The notes beneath the pieces are model-generated. The model did no database searches. It saw nothing but the letters and a program-made list of their open reading frames with translations, and had not been told where the DNA came from. A program made the translations under genes and the position numbers. From Empedobacter falsenii (GTDB taxonomy: Bacteria > Bacteroidota > Bacteroidia > Flavobacteriales > Weeksellaceae), in contig NZ_JAAGKM010000002.1 in the NCBI RefSeq assembly GCF_019308355.1, positions 62,001 through 126,000 on the forward strand: a stretch of DNA of 64,000 nucleotides. The letters run 5' to 3'. Of the stretch, positions 37,590 through 47,151 are shown in pieces (positions within the stretch are counted from its first letter, which is position 1; every line of letters begins with the position of its first letter).

Positions 37590-40199
37590 ATGAAATCCAA
37601 AGATATAAGAAAAGAATTTCTGCATTTTTTTGAGACAAAAGGCCACTTAATAGTAGACTCTGCGCCGATTGTTTTGAAAGACGATCCGACATTAATGTTC
37701 AATAATTCGGGGATGGCACAATTCAAAGAATATTTTTTAGGAAACGGAACTCCAAAAAGTAATCGTATCGCGGATACACAAAAATGTCTTCGTGTTTCTG
37801 GTAAACATAATGATTTGGATGATGTAGGAAAAGATACTTACCACCACACGATGTTCGAAATGTTAGGAAACTGGTCTTTTGGTGATTATTTCAAAAAAGA
37901 AGCAATCGCTTGGGCGTGGGAATTACTAACAGAAAAATACGGAATCTCTAAAGATCAAATTTATGTAACAGTTTTTGAAGGTGATAAAGGTGACGGAACA
38001 TCATTAGATGAAGAAGCATTAGAACTTTGGAAACAACATATTGCTGAAGACAGAATTCTTTACGGAAATAAAAAAGATAATTTCTGGGAAATGGGTGATA
38101 TCGGACCATGTGGACCATGTTCTGAAATTCATGTTGATATTCGTCCAGAAGCTGATCGTTTAGCTGTTGATGGTAAAACATTGGTTAATATGGATCACCC
38201 ACAAGTTATCGAAATTTGGAACTTGGTATTTATGCAATACCAACGTAAAGCTGATGGTTCTTTAGAATCTTTACCAGCGCGACACATCGATACAGGAATG
38301 GGATTTGAGCGTTTAGCAATGGTTTTACAAGGAAAATCATCAAATTATGATACAGATGTTTTTCAACCAACAATTCAAAAATTAGAAGAAATTTCTGGTG
38401 TAAAATATGGCGCAGCAGAAAAAACAGATATCGCGATTCGTGTTGTAGTTGACCATTTACGTGCAGTTTCTTTTGCAATTGCAGACGGACAATTACCATC
38501 AAACACAGGAGCTGGATATGTAATTCGTCGTATTTTACGTCGTGCTATTTCTTACGGATATCGTTTCTTAGGTCTTAAAGAGCCTTTTATCTATAAATTA
38601 TATCCAATCTTGAAAGCTGAAATGGGCGATTTCTTCCCAGAATTAGTAAAACAAGAAACAATTGTAACTGGCGTTATTCGTGAAGAAGAAGCATCTTTCT
38701 TACGTACAATTGAACAAGGATTAAATCGATTAAATCAAATCATTGAGCAATTAGGAGATTCTAAAGTTGTTCCTGGTGATGTGGTTTTCGAATTATATGA
38801 CACATTTGGTTTCCCCGCAGATTTATCTCGTATTGTAGCAGAAGATCACGGTTTCACAATTGACGAAGCTGGTTTTGAAGCTGAAATGGCGAAACAAAAA
38901 GAACGTTCGAAAAAAGCAACTGCTTTAGTAACGGATGACTGGGTTATTTTAGATGATAAAGGAAACGAAACCTCTATCGCTTATGATAACACAGAAGCTG
39001 AAGTAAAAATTACACGTTACAGAAAAGTAAAAAATAAAAAAGGAGAATTTTTCCAATTAGTATTCAATCAAACGCCTTTCTATGCAGAATCTGGAGGACA
39101 AATTGGTGATACAGGATCAATTTCTACTTTGAATGAAACAATTGAAGTTGTTGACACGAAAAAAGAAAATAACTTAGTAATTCATTTCGTTGAAACTTTA
39201 CCAGAAAATGTAAACGCTACATTCAATGCGAAAGTTGACACAGAAAAACGTAATGAGACAACTAAAAATCACTCTGCAACACACTTAATGCACGAAGCTT
39301 TACGCGAAGTTTTAGGAACGCACGTAGAGCAAAAAGGTTCTTATGTTGGAGATGATTATTTACGTTTTGACTTTTCTCATTTCTCTAAAATGACAGATGA
39401 AGAAATCGCAATTGTTGAGCAAAAAGTAAATGATAAAATTGCGGAAGCTTTACCACTAATCGAAAAAAGAGATTGTGATATCAACGAAGCTATCGCTGAT
39501 GGAGCAATGGCTTTATTTGGTGAAAAATATGGTGATAAAGTTCGTGTGATTCGTTTCGGATCTTCAATCGAATTATGTGGTGGTACGCACGTAAAAAACA
39601 CAGCAGATATTCGTTTGTTCAGAATTTTATCTGAATCTTCGACTGCTGCTGGTATTCGTCGTATCGAAGCAATTACATCAAACAAAGCTATCGAAGCATA
39701 CAAAGATGCTGAGAAAAACTACAATGATGTTTTAGCTGCACTTAAAACTAAAAATGATGCGGTAAAAGCGGTTCAACATTTATTAGATGAAAATGCAGAA
39801 TTGAAAAAGCAATTAGAATCTTTTGTTGCGCAACAAGCTGCTGCTGAGAAAGCGACTTGGAAAGCTGCGATTAAAGAGATTAATGGTGTTAATTTCTTAG
39901 CGGTTAAAACGAATTTAGATACAAATGCCGCAAAACAAAATGCAATTGATTTAACAAAAGAAATCGAAAATGCATTTATCGTTGTTGGTACGAATGATGC
40001 CGTAAAACCATCGATTACAATTTCTATCGCAAAAAACCTTGTAGATGAAAAAGGTTATAACGCAGGACAAATTGTAAAAGAAATCGCGAAGCATATCAAT
40101 GGCGGCGGAGGTGGACAAGCTTTCTTAGCTACAGCAGGTGGTAAAGAGGTTTCTGGATTAGATGCTGCACTAAAACAAGCAGAAGATTTTGTTAAATAA
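37590..40199 (+). CDS. alaS: alanine--tRNA ligase
   Basis: This 869-residue class II synthetase charges tRNA-Ala. The N-terminal catalytic core begins [14 protein letters not shown] and includes [13 protein letters not shown] and [16 protein letters not shown]. The editing domain carries [11 protein letters not shown] (HxxxH) and CGGTH, the zinc and editing residues. The C-terminal C-Ala domain has [14 protein letters not shown]. The length is as usual. It ends in a strong terminator. Confidence 0.98.
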   Translation: MKSKDIRKEFLHFFETKGHLIVDSAPIVLKDDPTLMFNNSGMAQFKEYFLGNGTPKSNRIADTQKCLRVSGKHNDLDDVGKDTYHHTMFEMLGNWSFGDYFKKEAIAWAWELLTEKYGISKDQIYVTVFEGDKGDGTSLDEEALELWKQHIAEDRILYGNKKDNFWEMGDIGPCGPCSEIHVDIRPEADRLAVDGKTLVNMDHPQVIEIWNLVFMQYQRKADGSLESLPARHIDTGMGFERLAMVLQGKSSNYDTDVFQPTIQKLEEISGVKYGAAEKTDIAIRVVVDHLRAVSFAIADGQLPSNTGAGYVIRRILRRAISYGYRFLGLKEPFIYKLYPILKAEMGDFFPELVKQETIVTGVIREEEASFLRTIEQGLNRLNQIIEQLGDSKVVPGDVVFELYDTFGFPADLSRIVAEDHGFTIDEAGFEAEMAKQKERSKKATALVTDDWVILDDKGNETSIAYDNTEAEVKITRYRKVKNKKGEFFQLVFNQTPFYAESGGQIGDTGSISTLNETIEVVDTKKENNLVIHFVETLPENVNATFNAKVDTEKRNETTKNHSATHLMHEALREVLGTHVEQKGSYVGDDYLRFDFSHFSKMTDEEIAIVEQKVNDKIAEALPLIEKRDCDINEAIADGAMALFGEKYGDKVRVIRFGSSIELCGGTHVKNTADIRLFRILSESSTAAGIRRIEAITSNKAIEAYKDAEKNYNDVLAALKTKNDAVKAVQHLLDENAELKKQLESFVAQQAAAEKATWKAAIKEINGVNFLAVKTNLDTNAAKQNAIDLTKEIENAFIVVGTNDAVKPSITISIAKNLVDEKGYNAGQIVKEIAKHINGGGGGQAFLATAGGKEVSGLDAALKQAEDFVK

Positions 40200-40221
40200 T
40201 AAATCTCTATTATAATACTTT

Positions 40222-40255
40222 AAAAGCGACTTGGTTTATCAAGTCGCTTTTTTTT
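40222..40255 (+). terminator. rho-independent terminator of alaS
   Basis: AAAAGCGACTTG, a short loop and CAAGTCGCTTTT are followed by a T-run. Confidence 0.9.
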
Positions 40256-40301
40256 ATTTTTATAATTCTATTTTAGAATTAACACTTTTAACTTTTTTAT
40301 C

Positions 40302-41211
40302 TTGAAAGAGATCAAATTATTGATTGCCGTTAGTATAGTTGCAATACTTTGGGGAACAACTTTCCTCGGAATTCGTATAGCTGTAGAAACTATTCCTGGT
40401 TGGTTTGTTGCTGAAATTCGTAAATTTTTGGCAGGACTAATTATGCTAATTATTTTACTATCTAAAAAGGAATTAAAATAGATTGTCTGGAAAAACCTTT
40501 CTTATCAACTTATCTCGCTTCATTAATGCTGATAATGGCAAATGGATTAACTACTGCTGCAGAAGAAAACTTATCGAGTATTTTAGCTGCATTAATTAGT
40601 GCAACCTTACCTATTCTCGTTTTTTTAGGAAGTATTTTATTGGCTTAAAAAAATTCAGTTAGCGTGGGTTATTAGGTGTTTTACTTTATTTTTGGGGTGG
40701 AATATTTATTTTTTGGTAGGGAAATCAAGAATTAGCAAATCTAGCATATAGAACTGGAATTATTTTACTTTTTTGTGCGATTACAGGTTGGGCAACAGGA
40801 ACTATTTTCACAAAAAAAATGAATATTCAATCTAAAAATATTTCTCTCAATCTTTTTTATCAATTTATATTTGCTGAAATTGTTCAAATTATTTTTGCAT
40901 TCGCTTTTACTAAAAATTATAATTTCGAGAATTGGAGTACAAAAAGTATTTCTGCCGTGCTTTATTTAGCTGTTTTTGGTTCTGTGATTACGTTTTTTTC
41001 ATTTCATTATGCATTGACCAAAATTTCCCCTATACAAGTTTCTATTCTTTCTTATTTCAATACGATTATTGCAATTATTTTGAGTTGGTTAGTTCTTGAC
41101 GAGCAGATTTCATCAAAGTTTATTGTCGCTACTATTCTAATTATTCTTGGTGTTTTTATTATTAACTATAAGCCAGAAATGTTCAAAACTAAACGTTTAA
41201 AAGCAGATTAA
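40302..41211 (+). pseudogene. EamA/DMT-family transporter, heavily decayed
   Basis: From a TTG at 40302 the frame encodes a typical EamA start (AVSIVAILWGTTFLGIRIAVE) and then meets an in-frame TAG at 40479-40481. A different frame continues with LMLIMANGLTTAAEENLSSI and ends near 40648. The last frame has a TAG at 40717-40719 and then the C-terminal EamA half (VAVFGS-like LAVFGSVITFFSFHYAL to ILIILGVFIINYKPE) to 41211. At least two nonsense codons and two frame changes make this a real pseudogene and not a single read error. An intact copy would be an inner-membrane exporter of about 290 residues with ten helices. Confidence 0.88.
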
Positions 41212-41267
41212 GAGTTGCGTAATAAAATTTATTTTAATATTTTTAACATAATTTAACAACTTAATCT

Positions 41268-41687
41268 ATGATTGAAATATACAAACGAGTAATGTTTGAC
41301 AATTACGCCAATTTCTCGGGAAGAGCCCGCAGAAGCGAATTTTGGTATACAACTTTAATTAATACTATATTTTTTATAATATCTTTCATTTGTTTATTTA
41401 AATTTATAAATATATCAGACATAGTTTCATATACTATTGGAGGAATAATAGTTTTATTTTTTTTTATAACTCTTATACCAAGATTAGCTTTAATAAGTAG
41501 AAGATTGCATGACACAGGAAAAAGTGGATGGTTCTATTTATTAACTTTTATACCTGGAGGAAATCTTATTTTATTAATATTTTTTATTATGGATAGTCAA
41601 CCAGGTTCTAATCAATGGGGACCAAACCCAAAAGAAACTGATGATTCTATCAACGAAATAGAAAACGATTTAATCGAAAGATATTAA
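41268..41687 (+). CDS. DUF805 family membrane protein
   Basis: This 139-residue inner-membrane protein has the DUF805 pattern: a first loop YANFSGRARRSEFWYTTL, three to four hydrophobic helices, and RLALISRRLHDTGKSGWFYLL before the last helix, with PGSNQWGPNPK near the end. The function of the family is not known. It stands alone between the EamA remnant and a convergent unknown gene, with a shared terminator. Confidence 0.9.
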   Translation: MIEIYKRVMFDNYANFSGRARRSEFWYTTLINTIFFIISFICLFKFINISDIVSYTIGGIIVLFFFITLIPRLALISRRLHDTGKSGWFYLLTFIPGGNLILLIFFIMDSQPGSNQWGPNPKETDDSINEIENDLIERY

Positions 41688-41691
41688 AATT

Positions 41692-41718
41692 AAAAAGCGA
41701 GATTAATTCTCGCTTTTT
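41692..41718. terminator. bidirectional terminator between convergent genes
   Basis: AAAAAGCGAGA and TCTCGCTTTTT pair around TTAAT; the end of the minus-strand gene at 41703 lies in the loop. Confidence 0.85.
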
Positions 41719-42230
41719 AATTGGATCAATTTTATCCATTGTTTTAGATTATATCGTCTAAAAATTCCGAAATAACGTTGATTAAAAGAGTTCACCCAAA
41801 TCGAATTGTCTTCACAGTAAATCACAACTGTTTCGATATAATCTCTTCTTCGGTAATTGTATTTGTAAAAAATATTTCGTTCCGAATATTCAAAAAGAAA
41901 CAAACCTTCTTCGTCCAATGATTGCGTAAAATTATGTTGACGCTGTGCTAATTCTTTGATTAAATTAATATTCTCACTCAACGATTTTGATGTTTTAATT
42001 TCTACAAAAAATCTGTCTTTAATTGTCGTTATTATTCGGATTCCAAAAATTAAAATCATTGAAATAAAAACAATATTCATTTCACTTGATGCATAAATAA
42101 AGAATAAAACAAGTGCAAACATCAGCCCAAAATCTAAATAATTCCACATTTCGAAAGGTAGAAAATATTTATCACCAACCTTTTTGAGTTTTGTTTTATG
42201 ATGAAATGTGGAAAGATCATTTGTATTCAT
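41703..42230 (-). CDS. membrane protein of unknown function
   Basis: This 175-residue protein has a short hydrophilic start, two adjacent transmembrane helices (about 30-48 and 52-67) and a C-terminal cytoplasmic or periplasmic domain of about 105 residues rich in charged and aromatic residues (EYSERNIFYKYNYRRRDYIETVVIY). The layout recalls YcxB-like proteins but I cannot confirm that. It is alone on its strand. Confidence 0.6.
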   Translation of the reverse strand: MNTNDLSTFHHKTKLKKVGDKYFLPFEMWNYLDFGLMFALVLFFIYASSEMNIVFISMILIFGIRIITTIKDRFFVEIKTSKSLSENINLIKELAQRQHNFTQSLDEEGLFLFEYSERNIFYKYNYRRRDYIETVVIYCEDNSIWVNSFNQRYFGIFRRYNLKQWIKLIQLKSEN

Positions 42231-42359
42231 AAGTTTTAGATTTCTCTTAAAAATAAGAAATATTATCGAATTGAAACAATCTTAAATGAATAACAATTAA
42301 CTATTTTTATTAAAATAAGAAATTTTAATTATAAAACAAAAACATTCGAATCATTTTTG

Positions 42360-42367
42360 TAATTTTG
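42360..42367 (+). promoter_or_regulatory. -7 promoter element for ndk
   Basis: TAATTTTG fits TAnnTTTG, 37 bases before the ndk ATG. Confidence 0.5.
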
Positions 42368-42404
42368 CATCTCAAAAAATAAGTAATAAATACAATTCAA
42401 TAAA

Positions 42405-42821
42405 ATGGCAAACATTACATTTACAATGATTAAGCCTGATGCAGTTGCAAAAGGACACATCGGAGATATTTTAAAAGACATTACTGACGCTGGTTTCAAA
42501 ATTAAAGCGGCTAAAATGACTCAATTAGCAAAACAAGATGCTGAAGCATTTTACGCTATCCACGCAGAGCGTCCTTTCTTCAAGGATTTAGTAGAATTCA
42601 TGACTTCTGGACCAATCGTTGCTGCAGTTTTAGAAAAAGACAACGCAGTTGCTGATTTCCGTACTTTAATCGGTGCTACTAACCCAGCTGAGGCTGCAGA
42701 AGGTACAATCCGTGCTAAATATGCTGAATCTATCGATGCTAACGCTGTTCACGGTTCTGATTCTGACGAAAATGCTGCTATTGAAGCTGCTTTCCACTTT
42801 GCTGCGAAAGAAATTTTCTAA
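42405..42821 (+). CDS. ndk: nucleoside diphosphate kinase
   Basis: This 138-residue enzyme passes phosphate from ATP to other nucleoside diphosphates. The start [16 protein letters not shown] and the active-site segment [12 protein letters not shown], with the phosphorylated His116, are intact. The length is normal for the family. It is monocistronic, with its own TAnnTTTG promoter element and a terminator directly after the gene. Confidence 0.97.
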   Translation: MANITFTMIKPDAVAKGHIGDILKDITDAGFKIKAAKMTQLAKQDAEAFYAIHAERPFFKDLVEFMTSGPIVAAVLEKDNAVADFRTLIGATNPAEAAEGTIRAKYAESIDANAVHGSDSDENAAIEAAFHFAAKEIF

Positions 42822-42848
42822 TCGAATAAGATTACAAAACATTATACA

Positions 42849-42882
42849 AATCCTTCTGAAAATATTCGGAAGGATTTTTTTT
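42849..42882 (+). terminator. rho-independent terminator of ndk
   Basis: AATCCTTC pairs with GAAGGATT around an AT-rich loop and is followed by a T-run. Confidence 0.85.
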
Positions 42883-42921
42883 GGCTCAAAATTTACTTAC
42901 CTTTAAATCAAATTCTAAAAA

Positions 42922-43380
42922 ATGAAAAAAATAATTTTAGCCACATTTACAATCGCAGCTTTTGTTGTGTCAAGTTGTAAAAGCGAAACAGAACCTGTAA
43001 AAAATGATGTAGAAAATGTAGAAGATTCAGTAAAAGTTGAAGCAAAAACTGCCGAAGAATCTATTCAATACGAAGGAGCTTACAAAGGAATTTTGCCTTG
43101 TTATGAGAAAGATTGCAAAGAGGTTGAAATGGAAATAAAATTATTACCAAACAAAGGATATGTCTATTCTACAAAACGTCTGGGGTTAGATAAAATGGCA
43201 ATTATGACATCTGGAACTTTTCAGTTTAAAGAAGATGGAAATACAATTGTTTTTCCTGAAATTGCCAATGTTCCGAATGCTTTTTTGGTTGAAGAGGGAA
43301 AAATTACTCAGTTAAATAAAAATCAGAAGAAAATAGAATCGGCCGATTCTGCTAAATTTGTTTTGACAAAAGAAAAATAG
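42922..43380 (+). CDS. NlpE-like lipoprotein
   Basis: This 152-residue lipoprotein has a signal MKKIILATFTIAAFVVSS with lipobox Cys19, an acidic linker, and a domain like the NlpE N-terminal barrel: YEGAYKGILPCYEKDCKEVEMEI, then GTFQF, and a KITQLNKN end. NlpE domains of enteric bacteria have CxxC at this place; here the two Cys are separated by four residues. In E. coli NlpE senses surface contact and copper stress through Cpx, but no Cpx system is seen here, so the role is open. It follows ndk with its own terminator. Confidence 0.75.
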   Translation: MKKIILATFTIAAFVVSSCKSETEPVKNDVENVEDSVKVEAKTAEESIQYEGAYKGILPCYEKDCKEVEMEIKLLPNKGYVYSTKRLGLDKMAIMTSGTFQFKEDGNTIVFPEIANVPNAFLVEEGKITQLNKNQKKIESADSAKFVLTKEK

Positions 43381-43382
43381 AT

Positions 43383-43413
43383 AAAAAAAGGTTTCGATAT
43401 GAAACCTTTTTTT
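43383..43413 (+). terminator. rho-independent terminator of the NlpE-like gene
   Basis: AAAAAAAGGTTTC and GAAACCTTTTTTT pair around a 5-base loop, 3 bases after the stop. Confidence 0.9.
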
Positions 43414-43423
43414 ATTGTAATAA

Positions 43424-43590
43424 TTTTAGATTCTTTGATAAACTCAGAATAATTGTTTTCAAAACTCTGATAAAGTAAATGTCATTCCGACGAAAGGAGG
43501 AATCTGAGATTCTTCATTCCACTTACGTTGCATTCTGACTTATTATCCATAAGTCATGTTGAACTCATTTCTACATCGCATTATACAAAG
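43424..43590. repeat. dispersed intergenic repeat fragments
   Basis: These include TTCTTTGATAAACTCAGAAT and a GTCATTCCGACGAAAGGAGG block followed by AATCTGAGATTCTTCATT, which is close to 61768-61806, and TCATGTTGAACTCATTTC. They occupy the gap between convergent genes; no ORF is seen there. Confidence 0.6.
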
Positions 43591-43594
43591 TATT

Positions 43595-44335
43595 TTACCT
43601 CAACTCCAATCGACAAACGAAGTTTACTTTTTCTTGATTAACAACTTTAAACTGAATTAAATTCTTAGTTTCTAATTTCTGAATTTCTATTTTGTCATGT
43701 AAACTTAATTCTTTCAAGAAATTCATATCAATCGCTTTGATACGATGTTTGAATATTATTTCAGGATCAATAGTATTCAAACACCAATCCAAATATTTGG
43801 TATTATTTGCGTGTTTTACGATATCTAAATCAGAAAACTGAACTTTATATTGAATAACTTCTGTTGGTTCAAAATCGATGTTTAAAATCGAATTCTCGAC
43901 TTCCGTTGGTTTCAGATCAGGAAAACGTTCAATGTGAGATGAATCAATTTGAAGAATATCAGGACGACGTTTTTCTGTATTGAAAACCGCCCACAAACTT
44001 GAAGCTCCAATTAATTTTTTTCCATTTTTCTCGATTGTAAAATCACGAATAGATTTTGCACCTTTCAATACTTCAATCCAAGTTTTTACATCAACAAAAT
44101 CTGTCCAAGAAGGTAATTCATCAATCTCAATTCGAAGTCGATTCATTACCCAAGATTGATTAAATTCTTGTAAATCAAAGAAACCTAAACCTCCTTTTAT
44201 CGCGTGTTCTGAAGCAGTTAATTGAAAAAGATTTGCCATTTCAGACAATTTCATCTTACCTGTCGGATCACATTGAGAAAAATAAATCTCCCAATTTTTC
44301 GTATAAATTGATTTAAAATCTTCTGCTATTGGCAT
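43595..44335 (-). CDS. acyl-ACP thioesterase family protein
   Basis: This 246-residue cytoplasmic protein shows a double hot-dog fold pattern. The first half has FQLTASEHAIKGGLGF and WVMNRLRIEIDELPSW, and the second half has FSDLDIVKHANNTKYLDWCL, like the HxNNxxYxxW segment of plant and bacterial acyl-ACP thioesterases. It probably frees fatty acids from acyl carrier protein or acts on a related thioester. It lies 30 bp downstream of ribH on the same strand, perhaps in one transcript, although no functional link is obvious. Confidence 0.85.
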   Translation of the reverse strand: MPIAEDFKSIYTKNWEIYFSQCDPTGKMKLSEMANLFQLTASEHAIKGGLGFFDLQEFNQSWVMNRLRIEIDELPSWTDFVDVKTWIEVLKGAKSIRDFTIEKNGKKLIGASSLWAVFNTEKRRPDILQIDSSHIERFPDLKPTEVENSILNIDFEPTEVIQYKVQFSDLDIVKHANNTKYLDWCLNTIDPEIIFKHRIKAIDMNFLKELSLHDKIEIQKLETKNLIQFKVVNQEKVNFVCRLELR

Positions 44336-44365
44336 CGATAAAGTTTTGAATCTATCATTCTAAAA

Positions 44366-44863
44366 TTATTTACCTAATTTCTTTTTCATATCCGCCATCA
44401 TAACCGCAGCTACACCAGCTTCAACTCCTTTATTTCCATGTTTTCCGCCAGAACGATCAATTGATTGCTGTTCATTTTCGTCTGTTAAAACACAAAAAAT
44501 AATTGGCATATTGTGTTTGATATTCAAATCTTTGATTCCTTGTGTCACACCTTGACAAACATAATCAAAATGCGCTGTTGCTCCACGAATCACACATCCA
44601 ACAACGATAATTCCGTCCAAATCTGGATGAACTTGCGCGACTTTATCAGCTCCATAAATCAACTCAAAACTACCAGGAACTTCATATAATGTAACATCAT
44701 CAGGATTTGCGCCCAAATCAATCAATGTATCTTTTGCTCCATCTCGCAAATTAAATGTGATATGATTATTCCATTCAGATGTAATGATTGCAAACTTAGA
44801 GCCCGCTACATTTGGTAATTCTGCTTTATTATATTGAGATAAATTTTTATTTTCTGTTGCCAT
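44366..44863 (-). CDS. ribH: 6,7-dimethyl-8-ribityllumazine synthase
   Basis: This 165-residue enzyme makes lumazine, the direct precursor of riboflavin. Conserved parts are FAIITSEWNNHIT with the Trp that stacks on substrate, YEVPGSFELIYGA, GCVIRGATAHFDYVCQGV with the catalytic His, and IIFCVLTDENEQQSIDRSGG. The length matches icosahedral RibH. No FMN riboswitch is seen upstream. It is followed by the acyl-ACP thioesterase gene. Confidence 0.97.
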   Translation of the reverse strand: MATENKNLSQYNKAELPNVAGSKFAIITSEWNNHITFNLRDGAKDTLIDLGANPDDVTLYEVPGSFELIYGADKVAQVHPDLDGIIVVGCVIRGATAHFDYVCQGVTQGIKDLNIKHNMPIIFCVLTDENEQQSIDRSGGKHGNKGVEAGVAAVMMADMKKKLGK

Positions 44864-44933
44864 TTTGTTTAAAATTTGAATGGTAAAATTACAAAAATGA
44901 TTTAGGATAAACTTTGATTTGAATCAATAAAAA

Positions 44934-44956
44934 AAGCCGAACAATTTGTTCGGCTT
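44934..44956 (-). terminator. hairpin after the TPR gene
   Basis: AAGCCGAACAA and its complement TTGTTCGGCTT form a strong stem, followed on the minus strand by a T-run before ribH. Confidence 0.8.
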
Positions 44957-44977
44957 GTAATTATCTTTTGAAGTGAA

Positions 44978-45685
44978 TTATTTCGCAGTTTCAGAAGCGT
45001 ATTTTAAACGCTCAATAAACTTCGCAGTTTCACCATTATTTGCATTTGGATATTTATCCTCTAAAGCTTGAAAATATTTTAAAGCATCAGCATTTTTACC
45101 TAATTCCATCGCAATTTCACCCGCTTTTGTATAGTAAGTCGATTGTAATGTTTCAACTTCTGTCGCTTCAGCAGCTTTTACATAGTAAGGTAAACCTTCT
45201 TCTAATTTGTTAGAAGCAACTAATGCATTTCCTAACATACCATATTTTTGCGCCAACATTACATTGTCATCTGTGTCAAAATCTTCTAATAATTTTACCG
45301 CAGATGCGTAATCTCCTAATTTATAATAAGAACTTGCCGCTTTGAAACGTGCTAAATTACCAGCATCAGTATTTCCATATTCATCAACAATTTGTTGTAA
45401 ACCTTGGAAACTTCCTGCGCTACCATTAAGAGCAACGTTAATAGAATCTTGATCAAAAAGACGTTCTGCTTGAACCATTTCTTTGAAAGCGTCTTCTGAT
45501 TTAGGTTCTACGACTAATTTTAAGTAAGCAAAATAACCTAAAACAGCTACAATAATTACTCCTAAACCAATACCAATTGCTTTAGCATATTTTTCAACAA
45601 AAAACTCTACGTTGAAAGCTGTTCTATCTAATTTTTCTACGAATTGCTCTGTAGCGAATTCTTCTTTTTTATTATTTTTTGCCAT
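44978..45685 (-). CDS. TPR-containing membrane-anchored protein (YfgM-like)
   Basis: This 235-residue protein has a charged N-terminus, one transmembrane helix (about 35-53) and then tandem TPR-like helices, e.g. GNLARFKAASSYYKLGDYASAVKLL and NADALKYFQALEDKYPNA. The arrangement is like YfgM-type proteins that help periplasmic folding at the translocon, but this is a family-level guess. It has a good promoter (45706-45736) and a terminator, so it looks monocistronic. Confidence 0.75.
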   Translation of the reverse strand: MAKNNKKEEFATEQFVEKLDRTAFNVEFFVEKYAKAIGIGLGVIIVAVLGYFAYLKLVVEPKSEDAFKEMVQAERLFDQDSINVALNGSAGSFQGLQQIVDEYGNTDAGNLARFKAASSYYKLGDYASAVKLLEDFDTDDNVMLAQKYGMLGNALVASNKLEEGLPYYVKAAEATEVETLQSTYYTKAGEIAMELGKNADALKYFQALEDKYPNANNGETAKFIERLKYASETAK

Positions 45686-45705
45686 TTTAATAATTTACGA
45701 GGTTG

Positions 45706-45736
45706 CAAAAATACAATTTGGAACAAATATATCCAA
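45706..45736 (-). promoter_or_regulatory. promoter of the TPR gene
   Basis: On the minus strand TTG (45736-45734), a 20-base spacer and TATTTTTG (45713-45706) fit the Bacteroidetes -33/-7 pattern, 20 bases before the ATG. Confidence 0.55.
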
Positions 45737-45759
45737 TAAATTTATTTACAAACAACCTT

Positions 45760-46359
45760 TTAGAATAAATATGCTACTGATAAGTTTAACATTTGCGGAC
45801 GATTTTCTGTTCTATATTGTCCATTTGATCCGTTCAAAATGTCAGATCCAACTTTTCCTAAACCGAATTCGTAACGTAAATCGAATAATAATTTAGAAAC
45901 TTCTACACCTGCACCAATTTGCATTCCGACATTAAATTCGTCTTGTTTTGCAGTTGTAAAATCTTTTACAGATAATTTATCATCAAAATAGTAAGAGAAA
46001 ACTGGACCAGCTTGAATATGTCCGATTCCTAAAAATCTTTTTCCAACATTTACAGGAATATCCATACGTTTTTTAGTTACATTCAGTTTTTGTCCATCAA
46101 CATCATATTCATTTTTGAATTGCGTATACAATAACTCTGGTTGAATGTAAATTCCTGCTAAAGAGACACGAGCTAAAGCACCAGCTTGAAACCCTGCAGA
46201 AGCTTTCCCATCTTTCTTGAAAATATTTCCAGCATCTTCCCAAACTTTTCCTTTATCTGTATTGAAAACAGCTCCTCCTTTGATACCAAAATTGATATTT
46301 TGTGCTGTTGCAAAATTTGCAGCTAAACCTACAATTGCAGTTAAAATTAATTTTTTCAT
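45760..46359 (-). CDS. outer-membrane beta-barrel protein (PorT/OmpA-barrel type)
   Basis: This 199-residue protein has a signal peptide (MKKLILTAIVGLAANFATAQ) followed by alternating strands such as INFGIKGGAVFNT, GFQAGALARVSLAGIYIQPELLY and a last strand ending MLNLSVAYLF with terminal Phe. This fits the eight-stranded outer-membrane barrel family common in Bacteroidetes. The function is unknown. It lies 24 bp downstream of the Mla-type ATPase gene on the same strand, which may point to a shared envelope role. Confidence 0.85.
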   Translation of the reverse strand: MKKLILTAIVGLAANFATAQNINFGIKGGAVFNTDKGKVWEDAGNIFKKDGKASAGFQAGALARVSLAGIYIQPELLYTQFKNEYDVDGQKLNVTKKRMDIPVNVGKRFLGIGHIQAGPVFSYYFDDKLSVKDFTTAKQDEFNVGMQIGAGVEVSKLLFDLRYEFGLGKVGSDILNGSNGQYRTENRPQMLNLSVAYLF

Positions 46360-46383
46360 AGAATTTTTATTTTTATTGATTTA

Positions 46384-47151
46384 TTATTGTTCTTTTAATA
46401 AGGCTTCTCTTAGTTTCTTGAAAAGATTTGACGAATATACAAAATCAATAACATTTGGATTATCAGCCACCAAAATCTCCTCTTTTGTCCCTTCCCATTC
46501 CAAGAAACCATTTTTTAAGAAAACAATATGATCTCCAATTTCCATTACCGAGTTCATATCGTGTGTATTTACAACGGTTGTTGTGTTGTATTCTTTTGTG
46601 ATATCATAAATTAATTGGTCGATAACTAACGCCGTTTTCGGGTCAAGACCAGAGTTTGGTTCATCAGCAAATAAATATTTTGGATTATTTACAATCGCGC
46701 GCGCAATCGCCACACGTTTTTGCATTCCTCCAGATATTTCTGACGGATATTTTTTAAGCGCTGTACGAGCTATTTCTACACGATCTAACACTTCACGCGC
46801 ACGTTTTTCGGCATCAGCATTTGACATATCCGAAAACATTTGCAATGGAAATTTTACATTTTCTACAATATTCATCGTATCATACAAAGCCGAACCTTGG
46901 AAAACTACTCCAATTTCTGAACGTAAACGTTGTTTTTCTTTGTAATCAAACTCGATCATATTATCTCCTTCGTACAAAATTTGACCTGAAGTTGGTGTTA
47001 ATAATCCAATCAAATTTTTCAAGAAAACTGTTTTTCCAGAACCACTTTGACCAATAATCAAACTAACTTTTCCTTTCTCGAAAGTGACAGAAAAACCTTT
47101 CAGAACTTCTACTGCATCAAATGATTTTCTGATATCTTTTACTTCAATCAT
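46384..47151 (-). CDS. ABC transporter ATP-binding protein, MlaF-like
   Basis: This ATPase of about 255 residues has Walker A GQSGSGKT, the Q-loop, signature SGGMQKRVAIARA and Walker B YLFADEP, and the H-loop VNTHDMNS. It is closest in layout to MlaF, which powers phospholipid or lipid transport at the inner membrane. The ATG at 47151 is chosen over one 20 codons upstream because it overlaps the permease stop (TAATG) and begins with MIEVKDIRKSF, the normal start of the fold. It is translationally coupled to the permease. Confidence 0.92.
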   Translation of the reverse strand: MIEVKDIRKSFDAVEVLKGFSVTFEKGKVSLIIGQSGSGKTVFLKNLIGLLTPTSGQILYEGDNMIEFDYKEKQRLRSEIGVVFQGSALYDTMNIVENVKFPLQMFSDMSNADAEKRAREVLDRVEIARTALKKYPSEISGGMQKRVAIARAIVNNPKYLFADEPNSGLDPKTALVIDQLIYDITKEYNTTTVVNTHDMNSVMEIGDHIVFLKNGFLEWEGTKEEILVADNPNVIDFVYSSNLFKKLREALLKEQ

